Source: Syntrophomonas sp.
GTDB lineage: Bacteria > Bacillota > Syntrophomonadia > Syntrophomonadales > Syntrophomonadaceae
NCBI GenBank assembly: GCA_016841875.1
Contig: JAENYG010000012.1
Coordinates: 42,126 to 106,125, forward strand
Direction of reading: 5' to 3'
Length of the DNA stretch: 64,000 nucleotides
The notes under the pieces were generated by a model. It was not told the DNA's origin and ran no database searches. It saw nothing but the letters and a program-made list of their open reading frames with translations. Below are positions 9,720-18,281 of the stretch, piece after piece (within the stretch, counting starts at the first letter, position 1; every line of letters starts with the position of its first letter). Both the position numbers and the translations under genes were made by a program.

Positions 9720-9873
9720 TTACTTTAGTGACCATATCTGCTGCAGATCTATCTGCTTTTTTCTCTAGTTTCAGAATTTACCTAAACTAAATTATAAAGG
9801 AAATGTTTCCCAGTAACAATTATCTTTCTCCGGCCTTTTGGCTACCTTACCAGGCACAGGTCATCTAAATATT

Positions 9874-9900
9874 CAGGGAAGCCCATTGCGGGCTTCCCTG
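9874..9900. terminator. Hairpin at the 3' end of the second giant secreted gene
   Basis: CAGGGAAGCCC (9874-9884), 5-base loop, GGGCTTCCCTG (9890-9900). Counterpart of the hairpin at 5929, confirming that the 3' flank was duplicated with the gene. The rest of 9692-9945 carries the copy 1 leader; no gene seen. Confidence 0.65.
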
Positions 9901-9945
9901 CTAAGTCGTACTTCCTTAATTATTTCCCTGGATTAAAATAGACTA

Positions 9946-12900
9946 TTATTCGTCCATGTATATTTCCCGAGCCGTGTTTTCATCTATACCGGTAACTACA
10001 TAGTTGCCGATCTTGGTAAATTTTTTGGTCTTGGGATCCCATTCTATAAGTACCCGGTCTCTATTATACCCGGCGGCTGGATTAGTCACACCATTATCCG
10101 GATCAACTTTCAGGTAATATTTGATCCGACAGTTATTCCAGTTTACCGCCTGATTAGGTGAGTAGGCATAGTCGCCAATAGTATCGGGATAAACTGGATC
10201 ATCCAATTCAACCCCATCGGATACTATGACAATTTTCTTGATCCATACCTTGGTATGATTGGTACTGTGCATGCTCACCGCTATAGGGATATCCAGCGGA
10301 AGTATCATAGAAGCTACGTCTATGACTGCTTCTGTAATCTCATCTACTTCGAGCAAATCAGCGGGACTCCAGGAACTGGAAACACTGCTGTACAGCCAGT
10401 AATCCGGGTCAGTATCAATTTCCAGGTGGGTAATAACAGAGTCGGTGGCCATTATGTAAGTATCCAACTCAAACATACCGTAGATGGCTTTTACTTCATA
10501 ATCCGAGTTGAACATGGTTCCCGGCATAGAAGCACATTCCACCCATGGTGATACCTTACTCTTAACACTGGATAGAATTTCACCGGTAGTTTCCGGGGCA
10601 GGTTCAAATGACATATCGCACCTATCTTCCAAACCCTGATCCAGGAATACTCCCTGGATAGCATATAAACCTCTTCCACTTACTTGAATTCCCGCATCCA
10701 TGGAGGCACTGGTCAGCGGTACCTCCAGGTAGTAGTTCCCGTCAGCTCCAGTGGTAGTTGAAACCAGCACGGTTTTGCTTACATTGACAGCATCAACAGT
10801 CATACCGGACATAGGATCACCATTCTGGTCATATACCGTTCCATAAACGTAAGCCTTGTTAGTGGTATTCATGGTGATGTTCTTGGTTAGCGATGAAGCC
10901 GTGGACAGGTTTATATTTTCGTTTGCTTTAGCATATCCTATCTTCCGGTATTTCACAGTGTAAGATCCGGCCGGGAGCTTCAGGGTGTAATTCCCACTGC
11001 TGTCGGTAGTTGTCTTGTAACTGGCGTAACTGCTGCCCTCTGCCTGTACGCTAACACCCGCAAGGCCGCTACCGCCAGATTTCGTTACCCTACCGGTGAG
11101 CTGGGCCTTATTATCCAGATATACATGAGCATAATCATATTTATTCCCATCATACAGATACTCATCATAAGATCTGCCTTCGTTATACCCGTTTTTATTG
11201 ACCACTACTTCATAAGCACCAAAAGGTACATTATAGAAGGAGCAATAGCCGGTTTGATCGGTAACAGCAGTGCCCTGTTGTCCTCCTGCCGTAATTACCG
11301 CCGCAGCCCCGCCAACATTATTGCTGCCGGAATCCTTAACACTGACATATACTATTCCCTGGGCAGAGGGTATAGTTACGTTCAGTGGTACCGGCCCGGC
11401 GGTATTATTGTTTTCATTGCTCTCCTGTATCCCGTTATTCGGATCGACTTTTACACTGAAGTTTATGGTGCCGGCCCCTGCCTGTGGACTAGTATACCCG
11501 GTGACTCCGGTTATGCCTGTACCTGCAGCAGTATTGCCGGTCATGGATGGAACACTATACATAAAACTGGTTTTAACCGAACCATAGGCAGGCAGGTTCA
11601 CGATTTTACTGCCTATTACGGCACCGTTTACAATAAAGTTTACTACCGCTTCTGAAACGGCCACCGGGCCCCGGTTATAGATGGCAGCAGTTAGCTCGGC
11701 TTCTCTGCCACTGAGGATATAGTCCGTCGAGGTGCCGATCCCGGATGTCTCCACCGCCAGGTCGGGGCGGGCCAGGGGCAGTACGATGGTGGCCTGGTTG
11801 TCGTTAGGATTATCTCCGGTCAGTTTATGTCCTGGATCGATGGTCACCGTAAAGACCGGATCAGAGGTCAGATTATCGGGTGCTGTCCACATTTTATAAG
11901 TAACATAATACTGCCCTCCTCGTATGGTGGCTGATACATTAGGATTATTGGAATCAAGCCGCTGGCCATTTACCGTAAAAGCCACTTCTTTGCTGGAAGG
12001 TGCATTATCAGCCGCATTATTATGAATGGCCGCCATCAGCTGCACCTTTTCTCCGGGTACAATCGGGTTGGGAGCATACCATAAATCGGCTGCGGTGATG
12101 GACAGGTCAGGCCCGCTGCCTCCTGATGCCTGCACCGGGATAGAAGTCTGAGCCAAGTTATTTCCTTCATTTGTTTCACCAAAGAGGCCGGCGGCATCAA
12201 CCATTACCTTCACATTAAGTGGTCCATTGTTTCCTTCTGGAACTGTATAACCATAATAGGCACTGCCCATGTATGGAACTGAGCCGGAGGGCAGAGTAAT
12301 CTTTATTGGTTCAGACGGGACTCCATTTACAACAAAAACTACCCGCATGGGATCCACGGTATGGGTGAAAGATGTGCGGTGGTTTCTTTGAATCTTGGCC
12401 GTTATCCCAACCTTCCTACCAGGTATTAGCTTCCCTCCAGAAGAGTATTCCCATGATATATCCTGGCTGCGAATAACAAAATCATAAGGTTCCACCGGTA
12501 CTGCCAGGGAGGCTTCCTCGCCATTTTCAAGTTCCACCCGGCAGTTGAGAGTACCGGTATATTCCCAGGGTACATAATAATATATGGAACTAACGGTTTC
12601 GGCTCCAGATTTGGGAACGCTGCACTGTTTTTCATCGACAAGACTATTGTTCACATAGAAGCGAACACTCGTATAACCTCCTGAGCCCTGCAGCCGGACC
12701 TTAAGGTTAAGAGAATCTCCTGGTTTGGCAACACCGCTGCCTATATCACTGCTGGCTTCCAGAGAAACAATATTGGGGCTGGCCGGAGCATCATTGGATA
12801 TTAGTTCTATACCCTGGACAAAGGTATTGATCTGGGCATGATTATTGCTGGCATTAGTGTCGGAGCTAAGGGCATCTGCCTCCACCTGGGCTTCACAGCG

Positions 12901-13665
12901 CAGGGAGACCTGCTGACCTTCCGCCAGGCTTAAATATTTATCCACGGGAAGCAGGTAATATACCTGTATAAACGTATACTGTTCAGCAGCATTGAAAAAG
13001 AACGGTACACTGTCTACTACTGTTCCATCCAGCAGGAATTTCACTTTACCTCCACCAGAGATACCAGGGGTATTTTTATATACTTTTGCCCTCAACTGCA
13101 GTTTGATCCCAGGGCGAACATACCCTTTGCTCATGCTGCCACTTTCCCCGCAAACCAGGTCGGAAGAGGAGACGGAGTAATCGATGGGGGTCTTAGGGAG
13201 GCTAATTTGAGTTGCAGCTCCAGTGGTGCTGATATTTACCGTTCTGGTAGTACCATCCCAACTCACACTGCCGCCGAAAGCTTCCCCCACAAAACGAAGC
13301 GGGGCCAGGGTCCGGCTATTGACAATCCTGGCCGGAACATCAAGGGGCACTACCACGCCATTGATAGTCGGGCTGAGTGATCCTATGGTCAGCATGACCG
13401 TAGTACTGCCTTTAACCCCGGTAGCAGTCTGGGTAGCTCCATCCCAGGTGACCACTGCTCCCATGGCTTCAAAAATAGCCCTTAGGGGCACCATGGTTCT
13501 GCCGTTAATAATCATCGGCGGTACATCAAAAGATATTCGCTGTCCGTCAACATACACCTTGATCTCATCGCTGCTGGCCTGCAGGGACGAATAACCTGCG
13601 CTGCTGCAAAGCAGAGCGCATACCAAAAACAAACTCAATAATACCCGGTAACTCTTTCTCCTCAT
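9946..13665 (-). CDS. Giant secreted protein: stalk domain, CARDB repeats, carboxypeptidase-regulatory-like repeats (copy 2)
   Basis: Tandem paralogue of the 5972-9691 gene, again 1239 residues with the same domain order: signal peptide, stalk domain (about 35-150), CARDB-like repeats, carboxypeptidase-regulatory-like repeats and the same C-terminal module ending TAREIYMDE. The first 155 residues are nearly identical, residues about 160-500 differ frequently, and segments such as GHKLTGDNPNDNQATIVLPL are identical again. The leader and 3' hairpin are also shared, so a whole transcription unit was duplicated. ATG at 13665 is chosen by the same ribosome site logic (GGGAAGG 8 bases upstream). 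Exported, probably surface or matrix associated; ligand unknown. Confidence 0.85.
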   Translation of the reverse strand: MRRKSYRVLLSLFLVCALLCSSAGYSSLQASSDEIKVYVDGQRISFDVPPMIINGRTMVPLRAIFEAMGAVVTWDGATQTATGVKGSTTVMLTIGSLSPTINGVVVPLDVPARIVNSRTLAPLRFVGEAFGGSVSWDGTTRTVNISTTGAATQISLPKTPIDYSVSSSDLVCGESGSMSKGYVRPGIKLQLRAKVYKNTPGISGGGKVKFLLDGTVVDSVPFFFNAAEQYTFIQVYYLLPVDKYLSLAEGQQVSLRCEAQVEADALSSDTNASNNHAQINTFVQGIELISNDAPASPNIVSLEASSDIGSGVAKPGDSLNLKVRLQGSGGYTSVRFYVNNSLVDEKQCSVPKSGAETVSSIYYYVPWEYTGTLNCRVELENGEEASLAVPVEPYDFVIRSQDISWEYSSGGKLIPGRKVGITAKIQRNHRTSFTHTVDPMRVVFVVNGVPSEPIKITLPSGSVPYMGSAYYGYTVPEGNNGPLNVKVMVDAAGLFGETNEGNNLAQTSIPVQASGGSGPDLSITAADLWYAPNPIVPGEKVQLMAAIHNNAADNAPSSKEVAFTVNGQRLDSNNPNVSATIRGGQYYVTYKMWTAPDNLTSDPVFTVTIDPGHKLTGDNPNDNQATIVLPLARPDLAVETSGIGTSTDYILSGREAELTAAIYNRGPVAVSEAVVNFIVNGAVIGSKIVNLPAYGSVKTSFMYSVPSMTGNTAAGTGITGVTGYTSPQAGAGTINFSVKVDPNNGIQESNENNNTAGPVPLNVTIPSAQGIVYVSVKDSGSNNVGGAAAVITAGGQQGTAVTDQTGYCSFYNVPFGAYEVVVNKNGYNEGRSYDEYLYDGNKYDYAHVYLDNKAQLTGRVTKSGGSGLAGVSVQAEGSSYASYKTTTDSSGNYTLKLPAGSYTVKYRKIGYAKANENINLSTASSLTKNITMNTTNKAYVYGTVYDQNGDPMSGMTVDAVNVSKTVLVSTTTGADGNYYLEVPLTSASMDAGIQVSGRGLYAIQGVFLDQGLEDRCDMSFEPAPETTGEILSSVKSKVSPWVECASMPGTMFNSDYEVKAIYGMFELDTYIMATDSVITHLEIDTDPDYWLYSSVSSSWSPADLLEVDEITEAVIDVASMILPLDIPIAVSMHSTNHTKVWIKKIVIVSDGVELDDPVYPDTIGDYAYSPNQAVNWNNCRIKYYLKVDPDNGVTNPAAGYNRDRVLIEWDPKTKKFTKIGNYVVTGIDENTAREIYMDE

Positions 13666-13674
13666 AAATTGCAC

Positions 13675-13693
13675 CTTCCCTCTCTTATATCTC
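13675..13693 (-). promoter_or_regulatory. Shared leader motif upstream of giant gene copy 2
   Basis: Same GAGATATAAGAGAGGGAAG motif as upstream of copy 1. Similarity of the two upstream regions continues to about 13800 and then stops. Confidence 0.5.
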
Positions 13694-13800
13694 TTACCTT
13701 AGTGACCATACCGGCTGCAGATCTATCTGCTTTTTTCTCTAATTTCAAAATATTTGCCTAACTTTAATTATAAAAGAAATACTTTCCAGGAACAATTAGC

Positions 13801-14433
13801 TTTCTGCTGCTCGATACTAGAGGCGAACTGGTCGCACTTACTTTTGATGATGGCCCAGATCCGCGTTACACCCCTCAGGTACTAGCTATCCTGGATCAAT
13901 ACCACATAAAAGCCACCTTTTTTGTAGTAGGAGAACAAGCTGAAAACTACCCTGGTTAAGTTCGATGGGCAGTAGAGCAGGGGAATGAAATAGAAAATCA
14001 CACATTTACCCACCCGGATTTAACCCAGGAATCTGATTGTCAAATTGGTATAGAAATCATGAAAACTCAAGAGGCTATTGAAGGCATTACTAACCGGTCG
14101 CCGGTTTATTTCCGGCCGCCGAAACGATTATTTAGCCGTCAGGTTATCCAGCTTGTGGAGCAGAACGGATTGAAAGCTGTTCTATGGACTATAGGAGTTG
14201 AACATAAACAGAGCCAGACGGTTCAGGACATGGCGGAGCAGGTAATCAGCCATGCTGGTCCTGGCTGTATTATCCTGGCCCATGACGGTCGTCTGGATCG
14301 CAGTCGAACCCTGGATGCATTACCCCTTATTATAGAAGCCTACCAGCATATGGGTTATAGATTTGTTACCCTGGCAGAGCTGATGCAGCATCAGCGGGAG
14401 CCGGAATGTATTATGATGGAATCTGTTTTGTAA
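13801..14433 (+). pseudogene. Polysaccharide deacetylase (NodB domain), broken
   Basis: One reading frame from 13801 to 14433 encodes a NodB-type polysaccharide or peptidoglycan deacetylase: metal/catalytic motif [19 protein letters not shown], motif 2 NHTFTHPDL, a changed motif 3 YFRPPKRLF and CIILAHDG. An in-frame TAA at 13957-13959 splits it (ENYPG-stop-VRWAVEQGNEIENHT), and no start codon or signal peptide precedes 13801. That point is exactly where sequence shared with the upstream flank of the giant gene duplication ends, so the 5' part was probably lost at the duplication breakpoint. The 3' part from 14059 could still be read from an internal ATG but lacks the first catalytic Asp pair. 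Confidence 0.8.
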
Positions 14434-14517
14434 GGCTATTCAAACTTACCACGCAGCCTATGCAGCAGTAGGTTTATTGGTCTAAATTTAAAATGATTAT
14501 GAACTCACTATTTGACC

Positions 14518-14546
14518 TTGAATTAATTCCTGGTTTACGGTACAAT
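14518..14546 (+). promoter_or_regulatory. tRNA-Pro promoter
   Basis: TTGAAT (14518-14523), 17-base spacer, TACAAT (14541-14546), 11 bases before the mature tRNA. Confidence 0.75.
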
Positions 14547-14557
14547 ACTTATTGCGT

Positions 14558-14634
14558 CGGGATGTAGCGCAGCTTGGTAGCGCGTCTGGTTCGGGACCAG
14601 AAGGCCGCAGGTTCAAATCCTGTCATCCCGACCA
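14558..14634 (+). tRNA. tRNA-Pro (anticodon CGG)
   Basis: A 77-base cloverleaf beginning CGGGATGTAGCGCAGC. Acceptor arms CGGGAT and ATCCCG pair, the anticodon stem TCTGG/CCAGA encloses the loop TTCGGGA (anticodon CGG, reads CCG), the T arm contains GGTTCAAATCC and the CCA end is genomically encoded. It has its own promoter and terminator. Confidence 0.96.
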
Positions 14635-14647
14635 GTTGGTATATAGG

Positions 14648-14678
14648 ACCCGCCAGTGATGGCGGGTTTATTTGTTTT
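14648..14678 (+). terminator. Terminator after tRNA-Pro
   Basis: ACCCGCC (14648-14654), loop AGTGAT, GGCGGGT (14661-14667) followed by a T-rich run. Confidence 0.85.
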
Positions 14679-14771
14679 CTGAATTTATTTCATATTTTAC
14701 GTTTCACCGCCAAAACCGTCGCCCTAAATTTCGATTCTTATAGTGGCTGTGGATGCAAAAAGCCCAAGAAA

Positions 14772-14891
14772 AACCCGTATACCAGTAAACTCTACCGTGG
14801 AGTATTGGCCAAGTATGGTGCTATACAGAGTATGAGCACCACGGGAAACTGTTATGATTATGCCCGGATGGAGTCTTTATTGCTTGTTTAA
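14772..14891 (+). pseudogene. IS3-family transposase remnant
   Basis: Thirty-nine residues ending in a stop match the C-terminal catalytic region of IS3/IS150-type OrfB transposases: YTSKLYRGVLAKYG, IQSMSTTGNCYDYARMES, where intact copies read YTSxxFxxxLxxxGIxxSMSxxGxCxDNAxxES. Flanking sequence is degenerate and no terminal inverted repeats were found. The remaining 14892-15201 holds short open frames I do not recognise and the ribosome site of the next gene. Confidence 0.7.
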
Positions 14892-15201
14892 AGGTAGGTA
14901 ATATTATGTGTAATAATCATAGCGTGGCAATATTACCCAGTGATATACTGAAAAGAAAAATGGCAAACTCCTATCTATTATCTATTCAACCTGCTGCTTA
15001 CGAACTTAGAAAGGAGGGGATTATTGACTACCAAAGACTACCCCGGCAGAAAGGATATATCGGAATGCCATCCTGCCCTGGATTGAAGGGTTTCAGACAG
15101 GTCAAGAACCATCTGTCAATTCAGTTTTGAACTGGCCGACAGGAAGAAATTCGACCGACAGCAAAGGGACTACAGCGAGCATAGAAGAGGGGGGTTAATA
15201 A

Positions 15202-16341
15202 ATGAATTTTAATTATACTGAAGAACAGCTTATGTTAAAGGACTCGGTGAGAAAATTTTCGGAGAATGAGATTGCTCCTCTGATCAAATGGATGGAAACC
15301 GAAAAGAGGACGCCCTGGGATCTGATCAAACAGATTAAAGATTTAGGGTGGTGCGCCATCCAATACCCGGAAAAATACGGCGGGACGGGAAATACCTATG
15401 TTGAGTATGTTATTATGCAGATTGAGATGGCAAGGGTATATTGTTCAACTGCGTGTACCATCTCTGTCAACGGCATGCTGGGGGCGAATATCTCTAAATT
15501 CGCGAGCGAAGAGCAGAAGCTGAAATTCCTCCCGGAGTTGCTTAATAGCGATGGGATTGGTAGTTTCGCCTTTACCGAGGCAGCAACCGGCTCCGACCCG
15601 AATGCGCTCCGGACAACATGTGTCCGCGATGGGGATGAATGGGTCATCAATGGAGAAAAGATTTTTATCACCAACGCAACCCTGCCAGGTTTGATGGGCA
15701 TATTCTGTAAGGATGTCGAAATGGACGGCAAGTGCACAAACATCATCATACCCAAGGGCATCAAGGGATATTCCACCCCGAAGATTTATGAAAAGATGGG
15801 CATGCACGGACTGGAAGTTGCCGATGTTGTATTGGAAGATGTAAGGGTGCCCTATGAAAATACGACCGGTGGTGAGGCCATGCGGGGCAAGGGGTTCCAA
15901 GTACTGCTCGGTTCGACCCAGATAGGCAAACTGTCGGTCTGCGCCCAAGCCGTGGGTATGGCTCAGGCGGCCCTGGAGGCGGCAGTTAAGTACTCCAAGG
16001 AGCGGGTACAGCGCGGCAAACCCATCTCCAATTTCCCGACCATCCAGTCGTTGATTGGCGATATGGCCACCGACGTGATGGTAGGGCACCAGATAGTCCT
16101 GGCTACCGCTTTTAAGGCGTCAGAAGGTAAAGAACTGGCCTCCGATGCCGCAAGAACCAGACTATTTACTTCTGAGGCCGTTCACCGGGTGGCAAGCAAA
16201 GCCATGCAGGTCATGGGAGCTTTCAGCTATACAACCGAGTTCCCCATTGAGCGCATCTTCCGCGATGCCAAGCTAACCGAGATTTATGAAGGCGTAAATG
16301 AAATTCAGCGCCTCATAGCTGCATCTGATTTACTGCGCTAG
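15202..16341 (+). CDS. Acyl-CoA dehydrogenase
   Basis: FAD-dependent acyl-CoA dehydrogenase (379 residues) catalysing alpha,beta-desaturation of an acyl-CoA with electrons passed to ETF. Family signatures are visible: FAFTEAATGSDPNAL (substrate/FAD binding), KIFITNA, RVQRGKPISNFPTIQ and the C-terminal EIYEGVNEIQR carrying the catalytic-base Glu position of the short/medium-chain enzymes. Start ATG at 15202 follows GAGGGGGG. Unlike the 54521-55660 paralogue it has no ETF neighbour, sits after an IS scrap, and by eye uses more GC-ending codons than its surroundings, which hints at transfer or different expression. The chain length it acts on is unknown. Confidence 0.9.
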   Translation: MNFNYTEEQLMLKDSVRKFSENEIAPLIKWMETEKRTPWDLIKQIKDLGWCAIQYPEKYGGTGNTYVEYVIMQIEMARVYCSTACTISVNGMLGANISKFASEEQKLKFLPELLNSDGIGSFAFTEAATGSDPNALRTTCVRDGDEWVINGEKIFITNATLPGLMGIFCKDVEMDGKCTNIIIPKGIKGYSTPKIYEKMGMHGLEVADVVLEDVRVPYENTTGGEAMRGKGFQVLLGSTQIGKLSVCAQAVGMAQAALEAAVKYSKERVQRGKPISNFPTIQSLIGDMATDVMVGHQIVLATAFKASEGKELASDAARTRLFTSEAVHRVASKAMQVMGAFSYTTEFPIERIFRDAKLTEIYEGVNEIQRLIAASDLLR

Positions 16342-16454
16342 CGTGTTGATTATATTTATGATCGAAAATAAAGCCCAGTAGTAGTGGATATCTTCATTGA
16401 GTTGGAATGTAATAAAGTAAGAATGTTAAACTTTATTATATAAGGGTGATGAAG

Positions 16455-16715
16455 ATGCTGGTAGAAATGAAGCAAAAATCCCAGGTGACTATTCCCAGTG
16501 AACTGGTAAAAAAGCTCAAACTCAAACCTGGCGACAAGCTGGAAATAGAAGAAAAGGACGGTTGTATTATTATTACTCCGGTTGCCATTATTCCCCGGGA
16601 TCAGATGTGGTTTTGTTCTAAAGAATGGCAAGCGGATGAACTGGAAGTCGAACAACAAATACGGGAAGGCCGGGTGAAAACGGCTGAGTTTGGGAGCAAA
16701 ATAGCCTGCATTTAA
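16455..16715 (+). CDS. AbrB/SpoVT-type DNA-binding protein (antitoxin-like)
   Basis: Eighty-six residues. The N-terminal 45 form an AbrB-fold swapped-hairpin domain (KSQVTIPSELVKKLKLKPGD followed by KLEIEEKDGCIIITPV), the DNA-binding fold of AbrB, MazE and PrlF-type proteins. The tail (DQMWFCSKEWQADELEVEQQ) resembles the region of antitoxins that grips a toxin. No toxin gene follows; a terminator does. ATG at 16455 is preferred because AAGGG lies about 8 bases upstream; GTG 16446 and ATG 16449 are alternatives. Probably a solitary regulator or orphan antitoxin. Confidence 0.75.
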   Translation: MLVEMKQKSQVTIPSELVKKLKLKPGDKLEIEEKDGCIIITPVAIIPRDQMWFCSKEWQADELEVEQQIREGRVKTAEFGSKIACI

Positions 16716-16745
16716 TTTGATCACACATCGTATTATATATTATCA

Positions 16746-16775
16746 AGCAGGGGAAAAACCCCCTGCTTTCTTATT
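16746..16775. terminator. Bidirectional terminator
   Basis: AGCAGGGG (16746-16753), A-rich loop, CCCCTGCT (16760-16767), then T-rich sequence. It lies between convergent genes and can serve both. Confidence 0.85.
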
Positions 16776-16797
16776 TTTCTATTTTATTGTGCTTTGA

Positions 16798-17391
16798 TCA
16801 ACTGTTGGTGGCCTGATGGTAAAGCTGGCCCATATAATTGGCATATACTACCCAGCTGTAGAACATCAGAAAAATACCTGCAAATGAAATTATGGGGATT
16901 CCTACTACGATAGCGGGAGCTATGGCGGTAATGAGTGCCATAATAAGGTAGGCCGGAGCGTAATAATCAATTACTTGCTTTATGTTATACATTATTTCTC
17001 CAAATTTAAAGGCATCCAGGATATTAGAAGTGATCGCGCAGTTGGCAATCGCCATAGGCACCATAGCTCCGGCCAGCAGCGTTACTATAGACGATACCAT
17101 GATTCCCAGTATGGGCACGATGTGCAGAATAAAAGTGAATAACATGGGGATACCCAAATAAGCGACAAAAATCAGCAGGGTCATTAAGCCCTGCCGCAAA
17201 TACAATTCCCAATCTGCCCAGTCGGGAAGCATGGTTTTTCCCCGAATTCCCAACCTTATGCACTCCACAAAATAACCTAGAACTAGAATATTTACTATGG
17301 GGATAATCATGAAGATACATCCCAAGAGCATCTTTTTCAACCATTCCCGGTCGTGAAAAGGAAATTTTATATATTCAAAATAATCCATCAC
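16798..17391 (-). CDS. DUF4013-type membrane protein
   Basis: A 197-residue polytopic membrane protein with about five hydrophobic segments. The motif LGYFVECIRLGIRGKTMLPDWADWELYLRQGL matches DUF4013 proteins (a GYxxxxxRxGxxGxxxLPxWxDW pattern), known mainly from archaea and some Clostridia and without an assigned function. GTG at 17391 has GAAGGAGG 9 bases upstream; the adjacent ATG at 17388 is the alternative. It stands alone between a terminator and the gene at 17488. Confidence 0.75.
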   Translation of the reverse strand: MMDYFEYIKFPFHDREWLKKMLLGCIFMIIPIVNILVLGYFVECIRLGIRGKTMLPDWADWELYLRQGLMTLLIFVAYLGIPMLFTFILHIVPILGIMVSSIVTLLAGAMVPMAIANCAITSNILDAFKFGEIMYNIKQVIDYYAPAYLIMALITAIAPAIVVGIPIISFAGIFLMFYSWVVYANYMGQLYHQATNS

Positions 17392-17487
17392 GCAATAATC
17401 CCTCCTTCAATAACTAATATTATATACTGAAGAAGGAATTTATTACCGGAATTTAGATTTTAAATACCTTTATCTAGAAGGTATAGT

Positions 17488-17760
17488 TTAGTCCTGTAGG
17501 CTTCCCGACGGTTCGTATCCACTACTGTATTTACTCTGTATATCCTGCACCTGGGCTGCCCAGTTCTGAATTCTTTCCCGGACATTGGTCTCTTTGGCCT
17601 GATCCACGATTAAGACGTCGTTATCATTTAGCTGTATGCCTATGTTATAAAATCCTTGTTCATCCGAACATACCAGCAGTCCTTCATACTGCTCCTTCAC
17701 AAAAGAACTGTTATTTACCAGAGATTCTTTGTTTATTATTCTGCCCTTTTTATCAGACAT
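17488..17760 (-). CDS. Small hypothetical protein
   Basis: Ninety residues, no membrane segment and no Cys. The body (EQYEGLLVCSDEQGFYNIGIQLNDNDVLIV) suggests a small beta-rich domain followed by a charged helix (ETNVRERIQNWAAQVQDIQSKY). Start at ATG 17760 has TAGGAGGT 6-8 bases upstream; an in-frame start further upstream lacks this. I do not recognise the family, and its neighbours give no functional hint. Confidence 0.65.
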   Translation of the reverse strand: MSDKKGRIINKESLVNNSSFVKEQYEGLLVCSDEQGFYNIGIQLNDNDVLIVDQAKETNVRERIQNWAAQVQDIQSKYSSGYEPSGSLQD

Positions 17761-17844
17761 ATTTAAACCTCCTAATTCTATTGATTGATATCTTTTGCAT
17801 ATTATCCCCTCCTGCACGGTTTTTATGTGGGATAATCCAAATAC

Positions 17845-18105
17845 CTAATCAAGAACGGGAGGTTCACTGGCATGGATCAACTTTTCTTTGGCAGTTCTTT
17901 TCATTTTTTTTATTTCAATTTCTCTTTTTAAAGCGCTGCTCCTGCTTTCAGCTTCTTCCCAGTAGACATATTTAGCCGGGAGTCGTCCTCTGGTATACCT
18001 ACTGGCTTTACCTTCGTTATGTTTTTTAAGTCTACCCGGCAAATTTGTAGTATACCCGGTGTAATAAGTTTCATCACTGCATTTCAGGATATAAACATAG
18101 TGCAT
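17845..18105 (-). CDS. GIY-YIG domain nuclease-like protein (UPF0213/YhbQ type)
   Basis: Eighty-six residues covering a single GIY-YIG domain: HYVYILKCSDETYYTGYTTNL with the two Tyr strands, Arg in LPGRLKKHNEGKASRYTRGR, and AKYVYWEEAESRSSALKREIEIKK carrying the conserved Glu. These small standalone proteins are structure-related to UvrC and SLX1 nucleases; cellular role is unclear. ATG at 18105 is preferred since AGGGAG is 5-6 bases upstream, whereas ATG 18111 abuts it. Confidence 0.88.
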   Translation of the reverse strand: MHYVYILKCSDETYYTGYTTNLPGRLKKHNEGKASRYTRGRLPAKYVYWEEAESRSSALKREIEIKKMKRTAKEKLIHASEPPVLD

Positions 18106-18281
18106 AAACATCTCCCTTGTAATCCTGGTAAACTGGCTCAGCAGTAAATTCTACTTTCCAGTATAAATGCTTTGCTGCTCACAAGCAGATAATTTATATT
18201 TATAAATATTTTCTTACCCCTATCATATCACTGCCAAAATAAAAGCCGAGGGAACTGATCCCCCAGCTGAAGTCCACTACT

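Noticed and set aside
14574..14771. Open frame running through tRNA-Pro into the IS remnant
   Set aside because: It covers the tRNA and its terminator; only its last 39 codons resemble a transposase.
16455..16715. Complete type II toxin-antitoxin module
   Set aside because: Only the AbrB-fold protein is present; a terminator follows and no toxin frame lies beside it.
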